Source: an uncultured Oscillospiraceae bacterium (lineage in GTDB: Bacteria > Bacillota > Clostridia > Oscillospirales > JAAYXM01). From it: DNA of 60,274 nucleotides. Location of the stretch: the NCBI GenBank assembly GCA_934646115.1, contig CAKUEM010000006.1, positions 1 through 60,274 on the forward strand. Reading direction: 5' to 3'. Under the pieces are notes generated by a model. The model was given only the letters and a program-made list of their open reading frames with translations. It was not told the origin of the DNA and did no database searches. Positions 51,249 through 60,186 of the stretch are shown piece after piece (position 1 is the stretch's first letter; every line of letters begins with the position of its first letter). Both the position numbers and the translations under genes were made by a program.

Positions 51249-51938
51249 TTGAACAACAAGCTTCGCGCCATTCTAAATCGGATCTGTGCGGTTCTGTTCC
51301 CGCCGCGCTGCATCATGTGCCATCGGCTTCTGCCGGAGGTGACCGTTTGCCACACGTGCCGAAGCGCGCTCGCCGAGCATGCCGCCGCGCATGTGGACGC
51401 GCCGCCCTTCGTATTTGAGGCATACGCGCCGTTTTATTATGAAGGCGCTGTGCGCCGCGCGATCATTCGGCTGAAATTCAACCGTGCCGCCGCCTATGCG
51501 GCGCCGCTTGCCGAGCTGATGCGCGAGTGTTTGGAGGAGCATTTGCTCGGCCGCTTTGATCTTATCACATGGGTCCCCATCAGCAAAAAGCGCCTGCGGC
51601 AGCGCGGGTATGACCAGTCGCTGCTCATTGCAAAGTGCCTGGCAGACTGGTTTTCAATTCCGCTCGTTTCCACGCTGACCAAGGTGCGCGATACGCCGCG
51701 GCAATCCACGCGAAACTCCGCCTCCGAGCGGCGCGCCAACGTGCTCGGCGTGTATGCGCCGACAAATGCGGATTTTCAGCAGAAAAACATCCTGCTGATC
51801 GACGATGTTTTGACCACGGGCGCAACGATTTCCGAATGTGCGCGCACCCTGAAATGCGCAGGCGCGGGCAAGATTTTTGTCCTCACCACAGCAAAAACAG
51901 GAAAACAGAAAAAAAGAATTGAAAATTGCGCAAAATAG
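51249..51938 (+). CDS. ComF-family phosphoribosyltransferase-like protein
   Basis: 229 residues, starting with TTG: GGAGGGA is 6 bases upstream. N-terminal zinc knuckle (CIMC and CHTC), then a phosphoribosyltransferase fold with the PRPP loop NILLIDDVLTTGATISE near residue 183. ComF is needed for DNA uptake in naturally competent Firmicutes, and related proteins occur in non-competent species. It follows recD2 by 14 bases, so both may be in one transcript, a pairing that fits DNA processing. Confidence 0.93.
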   Translation: MNNKLRAILNRICAVLFPPRCIMCHRLLPEVTVCHTCRSALAEHAAAHVDAPPFVFEAYAPFYYEGAVRRAIIRLKFNRAAAYAAPLAELMRECLEEHLLGRFDLITWVPISKKRLRQRGYDQSLLIAKCLADWFSIPLVSTLTKVRDTPRQSTRNSASERRANVLGVYAPTNADFQQKNILLIDDVLTTGATISECARTLKCAGAGKIFVLTTAKTGKQKKRIENCAK

Positions 51939-51946
51939 TTTATAAT
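51919..51946 (+). promoter_or_regulatory. Promoter of the mreB/mbl gene
   Basis: TTGAAA (51919-51924), 16-base spacer, TATAAT (51941-51946). It overlaps the last codons of comF; start codon 43 bases further. Confidence 0.75.
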
Positions 51947-51989
51947 AGAGTATATATGGCGAAAAATTAAAACTGAGGTGAAAATAGAT

Positions 51990-53021
51990 ATGATGTTCAG
52001 CAGAGATATCGGCATCGACCTTGGAACCGCGTCGATCCTCGTATTTGTAAAGGGAAAAGGCGTTGTTCTGCGCGAGCCGTCGGTCGTTGCGATCGATAAG
52101 AATACTGATAAAGTGCTCAAGGTCGGGATCGAGGCGCAGAAGATGCTGGGGCGTACCCCGGGCAATATTATCGCGATTCGCCCGCTGCGCGGCGGCGTGA
52201 TTTCCGACTATGATATGACGCAGCGCATGCTTAAGGATTTTATCAAGCGCGTAATGGGCGGCTTCAGCCTTGTCAAGCCGCGCGTTGTGATCTGTGTTCC
52301 CAGCGGGATCACCGAAGTAGAAGAGCGCGCGGTGATCGACGCCGGCCGTCAGGCAGGCGCGCGCAGCGTATTTTTAATTGAAGAACCCATCGCCGCGGCG
52401 ATCGGTGCGGGCATCGATATCTCCCAGCCGGACGGGAATATGGTGATCGATATCGGCGGCGGCACGGCGGACATCGCGGTCATCTCGCTCGCTAACATCG
52501 TGGAATCCACGTCGATCAAGATCGCGGGTGATCAGTTTGACGAATATATCGTGAAATACATCCGCAGAAAGCACAATGTGCTGATCGGCGAGCGCACGGC
52601 GGAGGAGCTTAAAATCAATATCGGCTGCGTGTATCCGCGCCCGGAGGAAATTTCCATGGAGGTCAAGGGGCGCTGCCTGATGACCGGGCTTCCGCGCATC
52701 TTCACCGTCACGTCCAGTGAGATCTTGGAGGCGCTTGACGAGCCGGCGACCCGTATTGTGGAAGCGATCCACTCTGTGCTGGAGCGCACGCCGCCTGAGC
52801 TTGTCGGCGATATCTCCACAAACGGCATCGTGATGACCGGCGGCGGCTCGCTGATCTGGGGCTTCGACAGCCTGGTTCAGGCAAAAACCGGGATCGAGAC
52901 CCGCGTTGCCGAGGACGCGGTTTCCTGCGTTGCGATCGGCACCGGCGCCACGCTCGACGACCTCGCCTCCATGCAGGACGGAACGCTCAACCTCTCGCGC
53001 AGAAAACAGATTCTTTCTTAA
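51990..53021 (+). CDS. MreB/Mbl-type actin-like cell-shape protein
   Basis: 343 residues. Actin-fold motifs: IGIDLGTASILVFV (phosphate 1), VIDIGGGTADIAVIS (phosphate 2), and the adenosine motif VMTGGGSLIWG. It polymerises under the membrane and guides lateral wall synthesis in rods. Whether it is MreB, Mbl or MreBH cannot be told; no mreC/mreD follow, which argues for an Mbl-like copy. Start: GTG at 51978 and ATG at 51990/51993 are in frame; the GAGGTG site includes the GTG, so 51990 is preferred. Confidence 0.94.
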   Translation: MMFSRDIGIDLGTASILVFVKGKGVVLREPSVVAIDKNTDKVLKVGIEAQKMLGRTPGNIIAIRPLRGGVISDYDMTQRMLKDFIKRVMGGFSLVKPRVVICVPSGITEVEERAVIDAGRQAGARSVFLIEEPIAAAIGAGIDISQPDGNMVIDIGGGTADIAVISLANIVESTSIKIAGDQFDEYIVKYIRRKHNVLIGERTAEELKINIGCVYPRPEEISMEVKGRCLMTGLPRIFTVTSSEILEALDEPATRIVEAIHSVLERTPPELVGDISTNGIVMTGGGSLIWGFDSLVQAKTGIETRVAEDAVSCVAIGTGATLDDLASMQDGTLNLSRRKQILS

Positions 53022-53034
53022 ACAAAACCATATG

Positions 53035-53068
53035 CTGCCCGCGCCAAATTCCGGCGTGGGCAGTTTTT
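53035..53068 (+). terminator. Terminator of the mreB/mbl gene
   Basis: 11-bp stem CTGCCCGCGCC with GGCGTGGGCAG (one wobble), 7-base loop, then TTTTT. Confidence 0.92.
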
Positions 53069-53180
53069 ATAAAATGCACAAAATTCCCATGCGATTTTAA
53101 GCGGAAGTTCCAATGACTTATTCGCGCCCGTGTGCTATGATATCCTCAAATCATGCCTGCATCAAAGGGGAGGATCTCAT

Positions 53181-54071
53181 ATGCTGGTGAAAAAAATCGA
53201 TATCCACGTGCATTCCTGCTTAAAGCGGGGCACGCCGCGCTTTCATGGCGATTTCAGCGATTATACCACGCCGGGCGAGCTGCGCCGCATGTATGATGAG
53301 CTTGGCATTGAAAAGGGCGTGCAGCTGCCGACCATCAATCCCGAATCCGGCACGCATTTTGTCAGTAACGAAGAATCTTATGAGCTGGTGCGCACGCATC
53401 CGGAAACCTACGATTGGTTCTGCAATATCGACCCGCGTTGGGGCTTGAATTCTGACCAAACGAATTTTTCTTACCTGCTCAATTATTATAAAAATCTTGG
53501 CGCGAAGGGCGTGGGCGAGATCTGCGCAAATTTGTATTTCGACGATCCGCGCGTGATGAACCTGTTCGCGCATTGCGAGGCGTGCGACATGCCGGTGATC
53601 TTCCATATTGGAAGCTTTCCCTATGGCGATTACGGCTTGGTCGATGAGCTTCACCTTCCGCGACTTGAAAAAGTGCTGAAGACTTTCCCAAAATTAATGT
53701 TCCTCGGTCATTCGCAAAAATTCTGGGCGGAAATCAGCGGCGACTTGACCGAAGAAGACCGCGACGGCTACCCCGCCGGTCCGGTCGCGCCGGGCGGGCG
53801 CGTGGTCGAGCTGCTGCGTAAATACCCGAACCTGTGCTGCGACCTGTCCGCCGGAAGCGGCGAAAACGCGATCCGCCGCGACCCGGAGTTTGGCTATGCC
53901 TTTTTAGAGGAATTTCAGGATCGGCTGTATTTCGGAACAGATATCTGCGCGCCGCATAACGAAATGGGGCTTTCGAAGTATTTGGACGATGCGGTCACGC
54001 AGGGGCATATCTCGCAGATCGCCTATGAAAAAATCTGCCGTGAAAATGCGCTCCGTCTGTTAAATCGATAA
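53181..54071 (+). CDS. Amidohydrolase-2 family metal-dependent hydrolase, copy 1
   Basis: 296 residues. The metal motif DIHVHSC opens the protein, FHIGSF and LGHSQKFW carry later ligands, and FGTDICAP is the final catalytic Asp strand: a TIM-barrel amidohydrolase-2 (often decarboxylase or lactonase-like). Substrate unknown. GGGGAGG precedes the ATG. A near-identical copy follows at 54223; they differ mainly within residues 15-62 (for example TINPESGTHFVS here). Both have their own terminator, and both show ATGACT 17 bases before a TATGAT/TATCAT box, so they are likely separate transcripts. Confidence 0.9.
   Translation: MLVKKIDIHVHSCLKRGTPRFHGDFSDYTTPGELRRMYDELGIEKGVQLPTINPESGTHFVSNEESYELVRTHPETYDWFCNIDPRWGLNSDQTNFSYLLNYYKNLGAKGVGEICANLYFDDPRVMNLFAHCEACDMPVIFHIGSFPYGDYGLVDELHLPRLEKVLKTFPKLMFLGHSQKFWAEISGDLTEEDRDGYPAGPVAPGGRVVELLRKYPNLCCDLSAGSGENAIRRDPEFGYAFLEEFQDRLYFGTDICAPHNEMGLSKYLDDAVTQGHISQIAYEKICRENALRLLNR
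53367..53988 (+). repeat. 622-bp block identical to 54409-55030
   Basis: Every base matches between the two blocks, read position by position. Offset 1042. Sequence before 53367 differs at many positions although the proteins are aligned; after 53988 a few differences occur. Confidence 0.9.
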
Positions 54072-54079
54072 CTCTTACG

Positions 54080-54109
54080 CCCGCAGGCCATGCCGCTTGC
54101 GGGCTTTTG
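54080..54109 (+). terminator. Terminator of amidohydrolase copy 1
   Basis: 10-bp stem GCCCGCAGGC with GCTTGCGGGC (one wobble), then TTTT. The same hairpin, one base repaired, follows copy 2. Confidence 0.85.
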
Positions 54110-54222
54110 CGAGCAACTCGGCAGTATTCTTGCATAAAATTGCAAGATCTGATAATGACTTTTCCGCCGCGCCGTGTTATCATAATACAAAAACCGCCCG
54201 CGCGGGCACAGGAGGGGACTAT

Positions 54223-55113
54223 ATGCTTGTGAAAAAAATCGATATCCATGTGCATTCCTGCTTGAAGCGGGGTACGCCGCGCTTTGATCTTGACTTCAGC
54301 GATTATACCACGCCAGGCGAGCTGCGCCGCATGTATGATGAGCTGGGCATTGAAAAGGGCGTGCAGCTGCCGGAAATCGGTGTGGAATGCGGCGGGCATT
54401 TTATCGGCAACGAAGAATCTTATGAGCTGGTGCGCACGCATCCGGAAACCTACGATTGGTTCTGCAATATCGACCCGCGTTGGGGCTTGAATTCTGACCA
54501 AACGAATTTTTCTTACCTGCTCAATTATTATAAAAATCTTGGCGCGAAGGGCGTGGGCGAGATCTGCGCAAATTTGTATTTCGACGATCCGCGCGTGATG
54601 AACCTGTTCGCGCATTGCGAGGCGTGCGACATGCCGGTGATCTTCCATATTGGAAGCTTTCCCTATGGCGATTACGGCTTGGTCGATGAGCTTCACCTTC
54701 CGCGACTTGAAAAAGTGCTGAAGACTTTCCCAAAATTAATGTTCCTCGGTCATTCGCAAAAATTCTGGGCGGAAATCAGCGGCGACTTGACCGAAGAAGA
54801 CCGCGACGGCTACCCCGCCGGTCCGGTCGCGCCGGGCGGGCGCGTGGTCGAGCTGCTGCGTAAATACCCGAACCTGTGCTGCGACCTGTCCGCCGGAAGC
54901 GGCGAAAACGCGATCCGCCGCGACCCGGAGTTTGGCTATGCCTTTTTAGAGGAATTTCAGGATCGGCTGTATTTCGGAACAGATATCTGCGCGCCGCATA
55001 ACGAAATGGGGCTTTCGAAGTATTTGGACGGCGCGGTCACGCAGGGGCATATCTCACAGATCGCCTATGAAAAAATCTGCCGTGAGAACGCGCTCCGTCT
55101 GTTAAATCGATAA
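54223..55113 (+). CDS. Amidohydrolase-2 family metal-dependent hydrolase, copy 2
   Basis: 296 residues, same motifs as copy 1. The differences cluster at the N-terminal part that would form the entrance to the barrel: DLDFSDYT versus HGDFSDYT and PEIGVECGGHFIGNE versus PTINPESGTHFVSNE; one more change near the end (LDGAV versus LDDAV). GGAGGGG lies 6 bases before the ATG. Different substrates for the two copies are a reasonable guess. Confidence 0.9.
   Translation: MLVKKIDIHVHSCLKRGTPRFDLDFSDYTTPGELRRMYDELGIEKGVQLPEIGVECGGHFIGNEESYELVRTHPETYDWFCNIDPRWGLNSDQTNFSYLLNYYKNLGAKGVGEICANLYFDDPRVMNLFAHCEACDMPVIFHIGSFPYGDYGLVDELHLPRLEKVLKTFPKLMFLGHSQKFWAEISGDLTEEDRDGYPAGPVAPGGRVVELLRKYPNLCCDLSAGSGENAIRRDPEFGYAFLEEFQDRLYFGTDICAPHNEMGLSKYLDGAVTQGHISQIAYEKICRENALRLLNR
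54409..55030 (+). repeat. 622-bp block identical to 53367-53988
   Basis: Second member of the identical pair; see the block at 53367. Confidence 0.9.
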
Positions 55114-55120
55114 TTTTTAC

Positions 55121-55152
55121 GCCCGCAAGCCATGCCGCTTGCGGGCTTTTTT
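55121..55152 (+). terminator. Terminator of amidohydrolase copy 2
   Basis: Perfect 10-bp stem GCCCGCAAGC with GCTTGCGGGC, 6-base loop, then T6. Confidence 0.92.
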
Positions 55153-55227
55153 GTCTGCGCATTTAATCATCGCATCCTGTTCATTTGTGCAAAACGAACG
55201 ATTCAGCCCTTTAACAGTAGATAAAAC

Positions 55228-55256
55228 TTGACAAATAAAACAAAATCAATTATGAT
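55228..55256 (+). promoter_or_regulatory. Promoter of ppdK
   Basis: TTGACA (55228-55233), 17 bases, TATGAT (55251-55256), about 108 bases before the preferred start. Confidence 0.88.
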
Positions 55257-55364
55257 AGTGGTTACAAGACTATGCGCGTTCGTTTTTGGTGTCTCCGCCG
55301 CGCAAATCGGCAGAGAAAACCCCTCGCATACCAAAACAAAAGATATGAGGAGGATGTTAAAACA

Positions 55365-57995
55365 ATGAGCCAATATGTCTATTTATTCCATGAAGCAGAT
55401 GGAAATGACCGCAACAAATTCGGCGGCAAGGGCGCAAATCTTGCGGCAATGACCGCATTGGGGCTTCCGATCCCGCGCGGGTTCACGGTGACGACCGAGG
55501 CATGCACGCGGTACTATGCCGAAAATCGGGAGCTGCCCGCTGATATTGTGAGCGAAATTATGGGAAAATTGCAGGAGTTAGAGCGCATGACCGGGAAGAA
55601 GTTTGGAGACCCGGAGAATGCGCTCTTGGTGTCTGTGCGCTCGGGTGCGCGCGCCTCTATGCCCGGCATGATGGACACGATCTTAAACCTCGGCTTAAAT
55701 GATGCTGTGGTGGAAGGCATGGCGAAAGCGACCGGGAACGCGCGCTTTGCTTATGACAGCTATCGCCGCTTTATCCAGATGTATTCTGACGTGGTGATGG
55801 AGGTAGAAAAAAGCAAATTTGAGGCGGTTCTGGATGAGATCAAAGCATCGCGCGGTGTCAAGCTGGATACCGAGCTGACTGCGGACGATCTGCGCGAGGT
55901 GGTTGCGCGCTTCCAGGATATCTACAGCCGCGAGCGCGGGCACGCCTTCCCGGACGATCCGAAGGAGCAGCTGATCGGCGCGGTCAAGGCGGTGTTCCGC
56001 TCGTGGGACAATCCGCGCGCCAATGTGTATCGCCGCATGAACGACATCCCGTCCGATTGGGGCACGGCGGTCAACGTGCAGGAGATGGTGTATGGCAACA
56101 TGGGCGACGACAGCGGAACCGGCGTTGCTTTCACGCGCAACCCCTCCACGGGCGAGCGTAAGCTGTATGGCGAATTTTTGATGAATGCGCAGGGCGAGGA
56201 CGTTGTGGCCGGGATCCGCACGCCGCAATCGATCGACCAGCTGCGCGAGGTCATGCCCGCTGTGTATGACCAGTTCCTCGAATATTGCAATATTTTAGAG
56301 ACCAATTTCCGCGATATGCAGGATATGGAGTTCACGATCGAGCGCGGGAAGCTGTTCATGCTGCAAACGCGAAACGGCAAGCGCACCGCCGCTGCGGCGA
56401 TGAAAATCGCGGTCGATTTGGTAAACGAAGGCATGATCACGAAGGAAGAGGCGGTCTGCCGCGTAGATCCGAAGCAGCTGGAAAGCCTTTTGCATCCAAA
56501 CTTTGACGCAGCGGCGCTCAAGGCCGCAACGCCGATCACGCGCGGTCTGCCGGCATCGCCCGGCGCGGCATGCGGCAAAATTTTCTTCACGGCGGAAAGC
56601 GCGGTCGCGGCGGTGAAAAGCGGCGAAGAAAAGGTCGTTTTGGTCCGGCTTGAGACCTCGCCGGAGGACATTGAGGGCATGAACGCGGCGCAGGGAATTC
56701 TGACCGGGCGCGGCGGCATGACCTCGCATGCGGCGGTTGTGGCGCGCGGCATGGGCAAATGCTGCGTTTCCGGCTGCGGCGATTTGAAGATTTCTGAGCA
56801 TGAAAAATGCTTTACCACCGCGGACGGGCGCTGCTTCCGCGAGGGCGATTATCTTTCGCTCGACGGCACGACCGGCTGCGTATACGGCGAGCAGATCAAA
56901 ACGGTCGACGCGGCGCTGACCGGTGATTTCGCAACGCTGATGGGCTGGGCAGATGCTGCGCGCAGGCTGCGCGTCCGCACCAATGCAGACACGCCGCGCG
57001 ATGCAGAGCAGGCGCGCGCATTCGGCGCGGAGGGCATCGGCCTGTGCCGCACGGAGCACATGTTCTTTGAGGCGGATCGCATTATGGCGATGCGCGAAAT
57101 GATCGTGGCTGACAATGAAACGCAGCGGCGCGCCGCGCTGGCAAAGCTTCTGCCGATGCAGCGCTCTGATTTTGAGGGGATCTTCCGCGCGATGGCGCCC
57201 TATCCGGTCACGATCCGCTTCCTTGACCCGCCGCTCCATGAGTTCCTGCCGAGCGAGGAGGGCGAGCTGCGCGCGCTGGCTGAGCAGATGTCGCTTCCGC
57301 TGGAAACGCTGCGCGCCAAGGTGGACAGCTTAAAGGAGTTTAACCCGATGATGGGGCATCGCGGCTGCCGCCTTGCGGTTTCTTATTCTGAAATTGCCGA
57401 GATGCAGACCATGGCGGTCATCGAGGCGGCGATCAACGTCCGGCGCGACGGCATTATGGCGGAGCCTGAGATCATGATCCCGCTGATCGGCGACGTGAAA
57501 GAGCTGCAATATGTGAAAAATATCGTCACCTCCACGGCGAAAACCGTGCTCGCCAAGGCGGATATGGACTTCCCGTATAAGATCGGCACGATGATCGAGA
57601 TCCCGCGCGCCGCACTGCTTGCAGACGAGATCGCGCGCGAGGCGGAGTTCTTCTCCTTCGGCACGAATGACCTGACGCAGCTGACCTATGGCTTCTCGCG
57701 CGACGATGCGGGCAAGTTCCTCGAAGCCTATTATAACAAAAAGATTTTTGAGCAGGATCCGTTCGCCAAGCTAGACCAAAACGGCGTGGGCAAGCTGGTC
57801 AATATGGCAGCGAAGCTCGGGCGGCAGGTGCGCCCGGACATCAAGCTCGGCATTTGCGGCGAGCATGGCGGTGACCCCGCATCGGTGGAATTCTGCCACC
57901 GGATCGGGCTGGATTATGTGTCCTGCTCCCCGTTCCGCGTGCCGATCGCGCGGCTTGCCGCGGCACAGGCTGCCATCAAAAGCGGGAAGGACTAA
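55365..57995 (+). CDS. ppdK: Pyruvate, phosphate dikinase
   Basis: 876 residues, the standard length. N-terminal ATP-grasp (FGGKGANLAAMTALGLPIPRG), central phospho-His motif GGMTSHAAVVARGMGKCC with the catalytic His near residue 457, and the C-terminal PEP/pyruvate barrel with GTNDLTQLTYGFSRDD and GICGEHGGD. It interconverts pyruvate, ATP and phosphate with PEP, AMP and pyrophosphate, used in anaerobes in glycolysis or gluconeogenesis. Start: the open frame extends to 55272, but GAGGAGG lies 9-10 bases before the ATG at 55365, and that start gives the family N-terminus. Confidence 0.98.
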   Translation: MSQYVYLFHEADGNDRNKFGGKGANLAAMTALGLPIPRGFTVTTEACTRYYAENRELPADIVSEIMGKLQELERMTGKKFGDPENALLVSVRSGARASMPGMMDTILNLGLNDAVVEGMAKATGNARFAYDSYRRFIQMYSDVVMEVEKSKFEAVLDEIKASRGVKLDTELTADDLREVVARFQDIYSRERGHAFPDDPKEQLIGAVKAVFRSWDNPRANVYRRMNDIPSDWGTAVNVQEMVYGNMGDDSGTGVAFTRNPSTGERKLYGEFLMNAQGEDVVAGIRTPQSIDQLREVMPAVYDQFLEYCNILETNFRDMQDMEFTIERGKLFMLQTRNGKRTAAAAMKIAVDLVNEGMITKEEAVCRVDPKQLESLLHPNFDAAALKAATPITRGLPASPGAACGKIFFTAESAVAAVKSGEEKVVLVRLETSPEDIEGMNAAQGILTGRGGMTSHAAVVARGMGKCCVSGCGDLKISEHEKCFTTADGRCFREGDYLSLDGTTGCVYGEQIKTVDAALTGDFATLMGWADAARRLRVRTNADTPRDAEQARAFGAEGIGLCRTEHMFFEADRIMAMREMIVADNETQRRAALAKLLPMQRSDFEGIFRAMAPYPVTIRFLDPPLHEFLPSEEGELRALAEQMSLPLETLRAKVDSLKEFNPMMGHRGCRLAVSYSEIAEMQTMAVIEAAINVRRDGIMAEPEIMIPLIGDVKELQYVKNIVTSTAKTVLAKADMDFPYKIGTMIEIPRAALLADEIAREAEFFSFGTNDLTQLTYGFSRDDAGKFLEAYYNKKIFEQDPFAKLDQNGVGKLVNMAAKLGRQVRPDIKLGICGEHGGDPASVEFCHRIGLDYVSCSPFRVPIARLAAAQAAIKSGKD

Positions 57996-57996
57996 T

Positions 57997-58113
57997 CTAT
58001 ACGATCAACTCCAGATTGGTTTCGACCACGCTGAAGCGTATAGAAAGTCAGTCAGTACCTGTGGAAGAACCAATGGGATAACATGACTGTCGAAGTCTTT
58101 ATCTAACACAGCC
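57997..58113 (+). ncRNA. Candidate structured RNA after ppdK
   Basis: CTATACG (57997-58003) pairs with CGTATAG (58037-58043). The loop of that hairpin contains ATTGGTT (58015-58021), which pairs with AACCAAT (58068-58074) outside: an H-type pseudoknot. A small hairpin GACT-GTCGA-AGTC follows (58085-58097), then a terminator. No family recognised; it may be a 3' UTR element of ppdK or a separate RNA, or decayed sequence. Confidence 0.4.
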
Positions 58114-58152
58114 AGCAGGCATATTGCTGAAAAGTAGTATGCCTGCTTTTTT
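58114..58152 (+). terminator. Terminator of ppdK and the RNA candidate
   Basis: 10-bp stem AGCAGGCATA with TATGCCTGCT and a 14-base loop, then T6. Confidence 0.92.
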
Positions 58153-58325
58153 ATTTCATTTTATTATATATGATCTTTGTTGCTGTCTGTTCAGTAGCGA
58201 ACAGGCGGCTTTTTATTCCTCAAAAAATTTTTAAATTTCTCAAAAACGCCTTCAATTTTGCTCTCCCACCGGGAATAAGCGAAGGGGCTCTCTTCCCTAA
58301 GCGAAAGAAGCCACTTCACAGTTCC

Positions 58326-58440
58326 TTGAAAATTGAATATCAAATCTTCAAGGAAGCATGTCGTTTCGCCAGGAATACCGTTGATACGCTTGTTACCACG
58401 CGAGAAGTCAAAAATATTGGCGTTGAAATCCTTTTTTGCG
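58326..58440 (+). pseudogene. Remnant of a serine recombinase
   Basis: In an open frame (58170-58523) without a shine-dalgarno, residues KIEYQIFKEACRFARNTV and the next DTLVTTREVKNIGVEILF match, in register, the catalytic-domain stretch of large serine recombinases (K-I-D-x-I-x-T-K-x-x-S-R-F-A-R-N-T-V-D-T-L, then GVEV/IFF). The conserved Ser of SRF is Cys here, and neither the N-terminal active-site part nor the long C-terminal domain is present, so it is a fragment of a lost mobile element. Confidence 0.6.
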
Positions 58441-58450
58441 GAGTATATTC

Positions 58451-58493
58451 AAAACGGCAGAAATCCTTGAAAACAAAGGATTTCCGCCGTTTT
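58451..58493. terminator. Hairpin between the two mobile-element remnants
   Basis: 18-bp stem with one mismatch (58451-58468 with 58476-58493) and A4/T4 ends; terminator-like on either strand. Confidence 0.7.
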
Positions 58494-58529
58494 CTTATGT
58501 CTGTTTGCCGCTTAAATCTATGAACTGAT

Positions 58530-58989
58530 ACTAATTTATTGCCTTTCGCCCGGTTATGTGTGGCGCAAAGCATGGTGCAGTTGCGCCGCCGTTGCTCCAT
58601 GCGGTAACGTGGTCTGCGTTCATTTTTCAACTTATAGATACGCTGCTTGTTATTGTCGCTGCCAAGGGCGCAAAGCAGGTAATTTGAAACACCCCTTGCC
58701 GTTCATAAACTGTTCTTTTCGTAACATCATCGAAAATACGAATGTCAAGCAGCTTTGTATCAGTACAGCCGCCTAAAATATACTCAAATACACCCTTGCG
58801 GTTCTTTACAAAGCAATCCGCGTACAAGGCCATCAATTTATCGTGTGCGTCATTGGGATGATAGGCGTTTGCATGGAAGCACTCATAGAGCGCGCCCCAG
58901 TTCAAGCCGCGCATTTCTGTTTCAACGTCAATGAACACGCTGGAACTCCGGTCGATAACGCTGTAAAAATAGGTCTTTAATTCCTGCAA
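58530..58989 (-). pseudogene. Frameshifted C-terminal fragment of an HNH endonuclease
   Basis: The minus strand first reads ELKTYFYSVIDRSSS through DDVTKRTVYERQ in one frame. Three frames then share the HNH domain: LCALGSDNNKQRIYKLK, then NADHVTAWSNGGAT, then NCTMLCATHNRAKGNK. Put together they give the Cys-Cys...His...Asn...His pattern of HNH nucleases with a DUF262-like (GmrSD-type) front part. At least two frameshifts and no N-terminus: the fragment begins right behind the spoIIP stop codon. Not functional. Confidence 0.75.
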
Positions 58990-58992
58990 ATT

Positions 58993-60147
58993 TTATTTTT
59001 TTACCGCATTGAGCAGCGCGGCAAGCTCTTCGGAAAGCGGACGCACGGCGGTCAGCGCCTCCTCAAGCGTATTCCCGCTTGAGCCGACCTCCAGCAGCAG
59101 CGACCCGGTCGTCACATGCATATTAAACCGCTCGGTTCGCAGGTTGATCGGACGCAAAAGCCCGGGATATTTATTGGCGATCCGGCATTGCAGCTTCACG
59201 CCGAATTTTAAATTCTCCTGCCAGTTGGGATGCGGCAACCCGCTCTCTCCCGTGCTCATCACGAGCATGATCTGCGCGGACGGCTTGCCGTTTACCGTGG
59301 CGTATGTTTTATATTTCACGCCGGATTTTGAGACCATCGAATCGCGATGGATATCTAAAATGACTTTGATCCCCGGCGTTTTCTTCATCTGTGCGCTGAT
59401 CCCGGTGAGCGTGCGCGTATAGGAGCCGTTATAGCTCGGGCTGTCGTAAATCGTTCGGTCATGCACCACGCTGATCCCACGGCTTTTTAATATGTTCTCG
59501 ATCTCATCGCCCACGCGCACGACGTTATAGCGCGTGTCGGTCGTGCGCTCGTTATCATCCGGCGTGTAAGTATCGCGCCCCGCAGGGGTGTATGCCTCGC
59601 TGCCATGCGTATGCACAATCAGGACATGCGGTCCGTCACCCTTGAGCGCAAACGGCATCTCCGCTTTCAGATATGCGTTGAGATCGATCGTTTTTGTTGA
59701 GTCGTTTTTCAAATAAATTTTGCCCAGATTGACATAGCCGTTTGGCGAGGTTGGGTTGATCGCAAGCGGCTTGATCGGCTTTTCGCCGCCGGAGCTTTTT
59801 GTTTCCGCCGTGGGCTGAACCAGCTTCCACGGCACAAACTCGATCGCGGGCAGCTCCTCCGGCGCATCATTTGAAAATTGCAGCCACGCGCTCTGCGCCG
59901 ACAGCATATCCAGCATGTCATGCGCTGCGTCCTCCTCGCTTTGCTCGGCGGGCGTCAGCTCATGCGCAAGCACCTGCTCCGCCCGCGCCGGGTCATCCGC
60001 CAGCCACCGGAACGCGCGCGACAGCCCGTCCGCCGCGCCGGTATTTGCAAAGATCCGGATCAGCCCGGCAAAGAGCAGACATATCGCGCCCAGCGCAAGC
60101 GTTTTTTTATGCCGCAAAACCCAAACACGTCCCCGCCGCCTTTTCAT
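58993..60147 (-). CDS. spoIIP: Stage II sporulation protein P
   Basis: 384 residues. One N-terminal membrane segment (about residues 18-35), then the SpoIIP amidase/endopeptidase domain with HVLIVHTHGSEAYTP, VILDIHRDSM and LLLEVGSSGNTLEEA carrying the zinc His and Glu. With SpoIID and SpoIIM it degrades septal peptidoglycan in engulfment of the forespore. Start: upstream in-frame ATGs run to 60240, but GGAGGTG lies 6 bases before the ATG at 60147. The gene is directly followed by the HNH fragment, so its natural downstream region was lost or displaced. Confidence 0.95.
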   Translation of the reverse strand: MKRRRGRVWVLRHKKTLALGAICLLFAGLIRIFANTGAADGLSRAFRWLADDPARAEQVLAHELTPAEQSEEDAAHDMLDMLSAQSAWLQFSNDAPEELPAIEFVPWKLVQPTAETKSSGGEKPIKPLAINPTSPNGYVNLGKIYLKNDSTKTIDLNAYLKAEMPFALKGDGPHVLIVHTHGSEAYTPAGRDTYTPDDNERTTDTRYNVVRVGDEIENILKSRGISVVHDRTIYDSPSYNGSYTRTLTGISAQMKKTPGIKVILDIHRDSMVSKSGVKYKTYATVNGKPSAQIMLVMSTGESGLPHPNWQENLKFGVKLQCRIANKYPGLLRPINLRTERFNMHVTTGSLLLEVGSSGNTLEEALTAVRPLSEELAALLNAVKK

Positions 60148-60186
60148 TCTGCGCACCTCCGTTTTCCCAAACATCTTGATGCAAAC

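Noticed and set aside
57865..58086. Plus-strand frame overlapping the end of ppdK
   Set aside because: Out of frame with ppdK, no start site; its tail covers the structured stretch and is not family-like.
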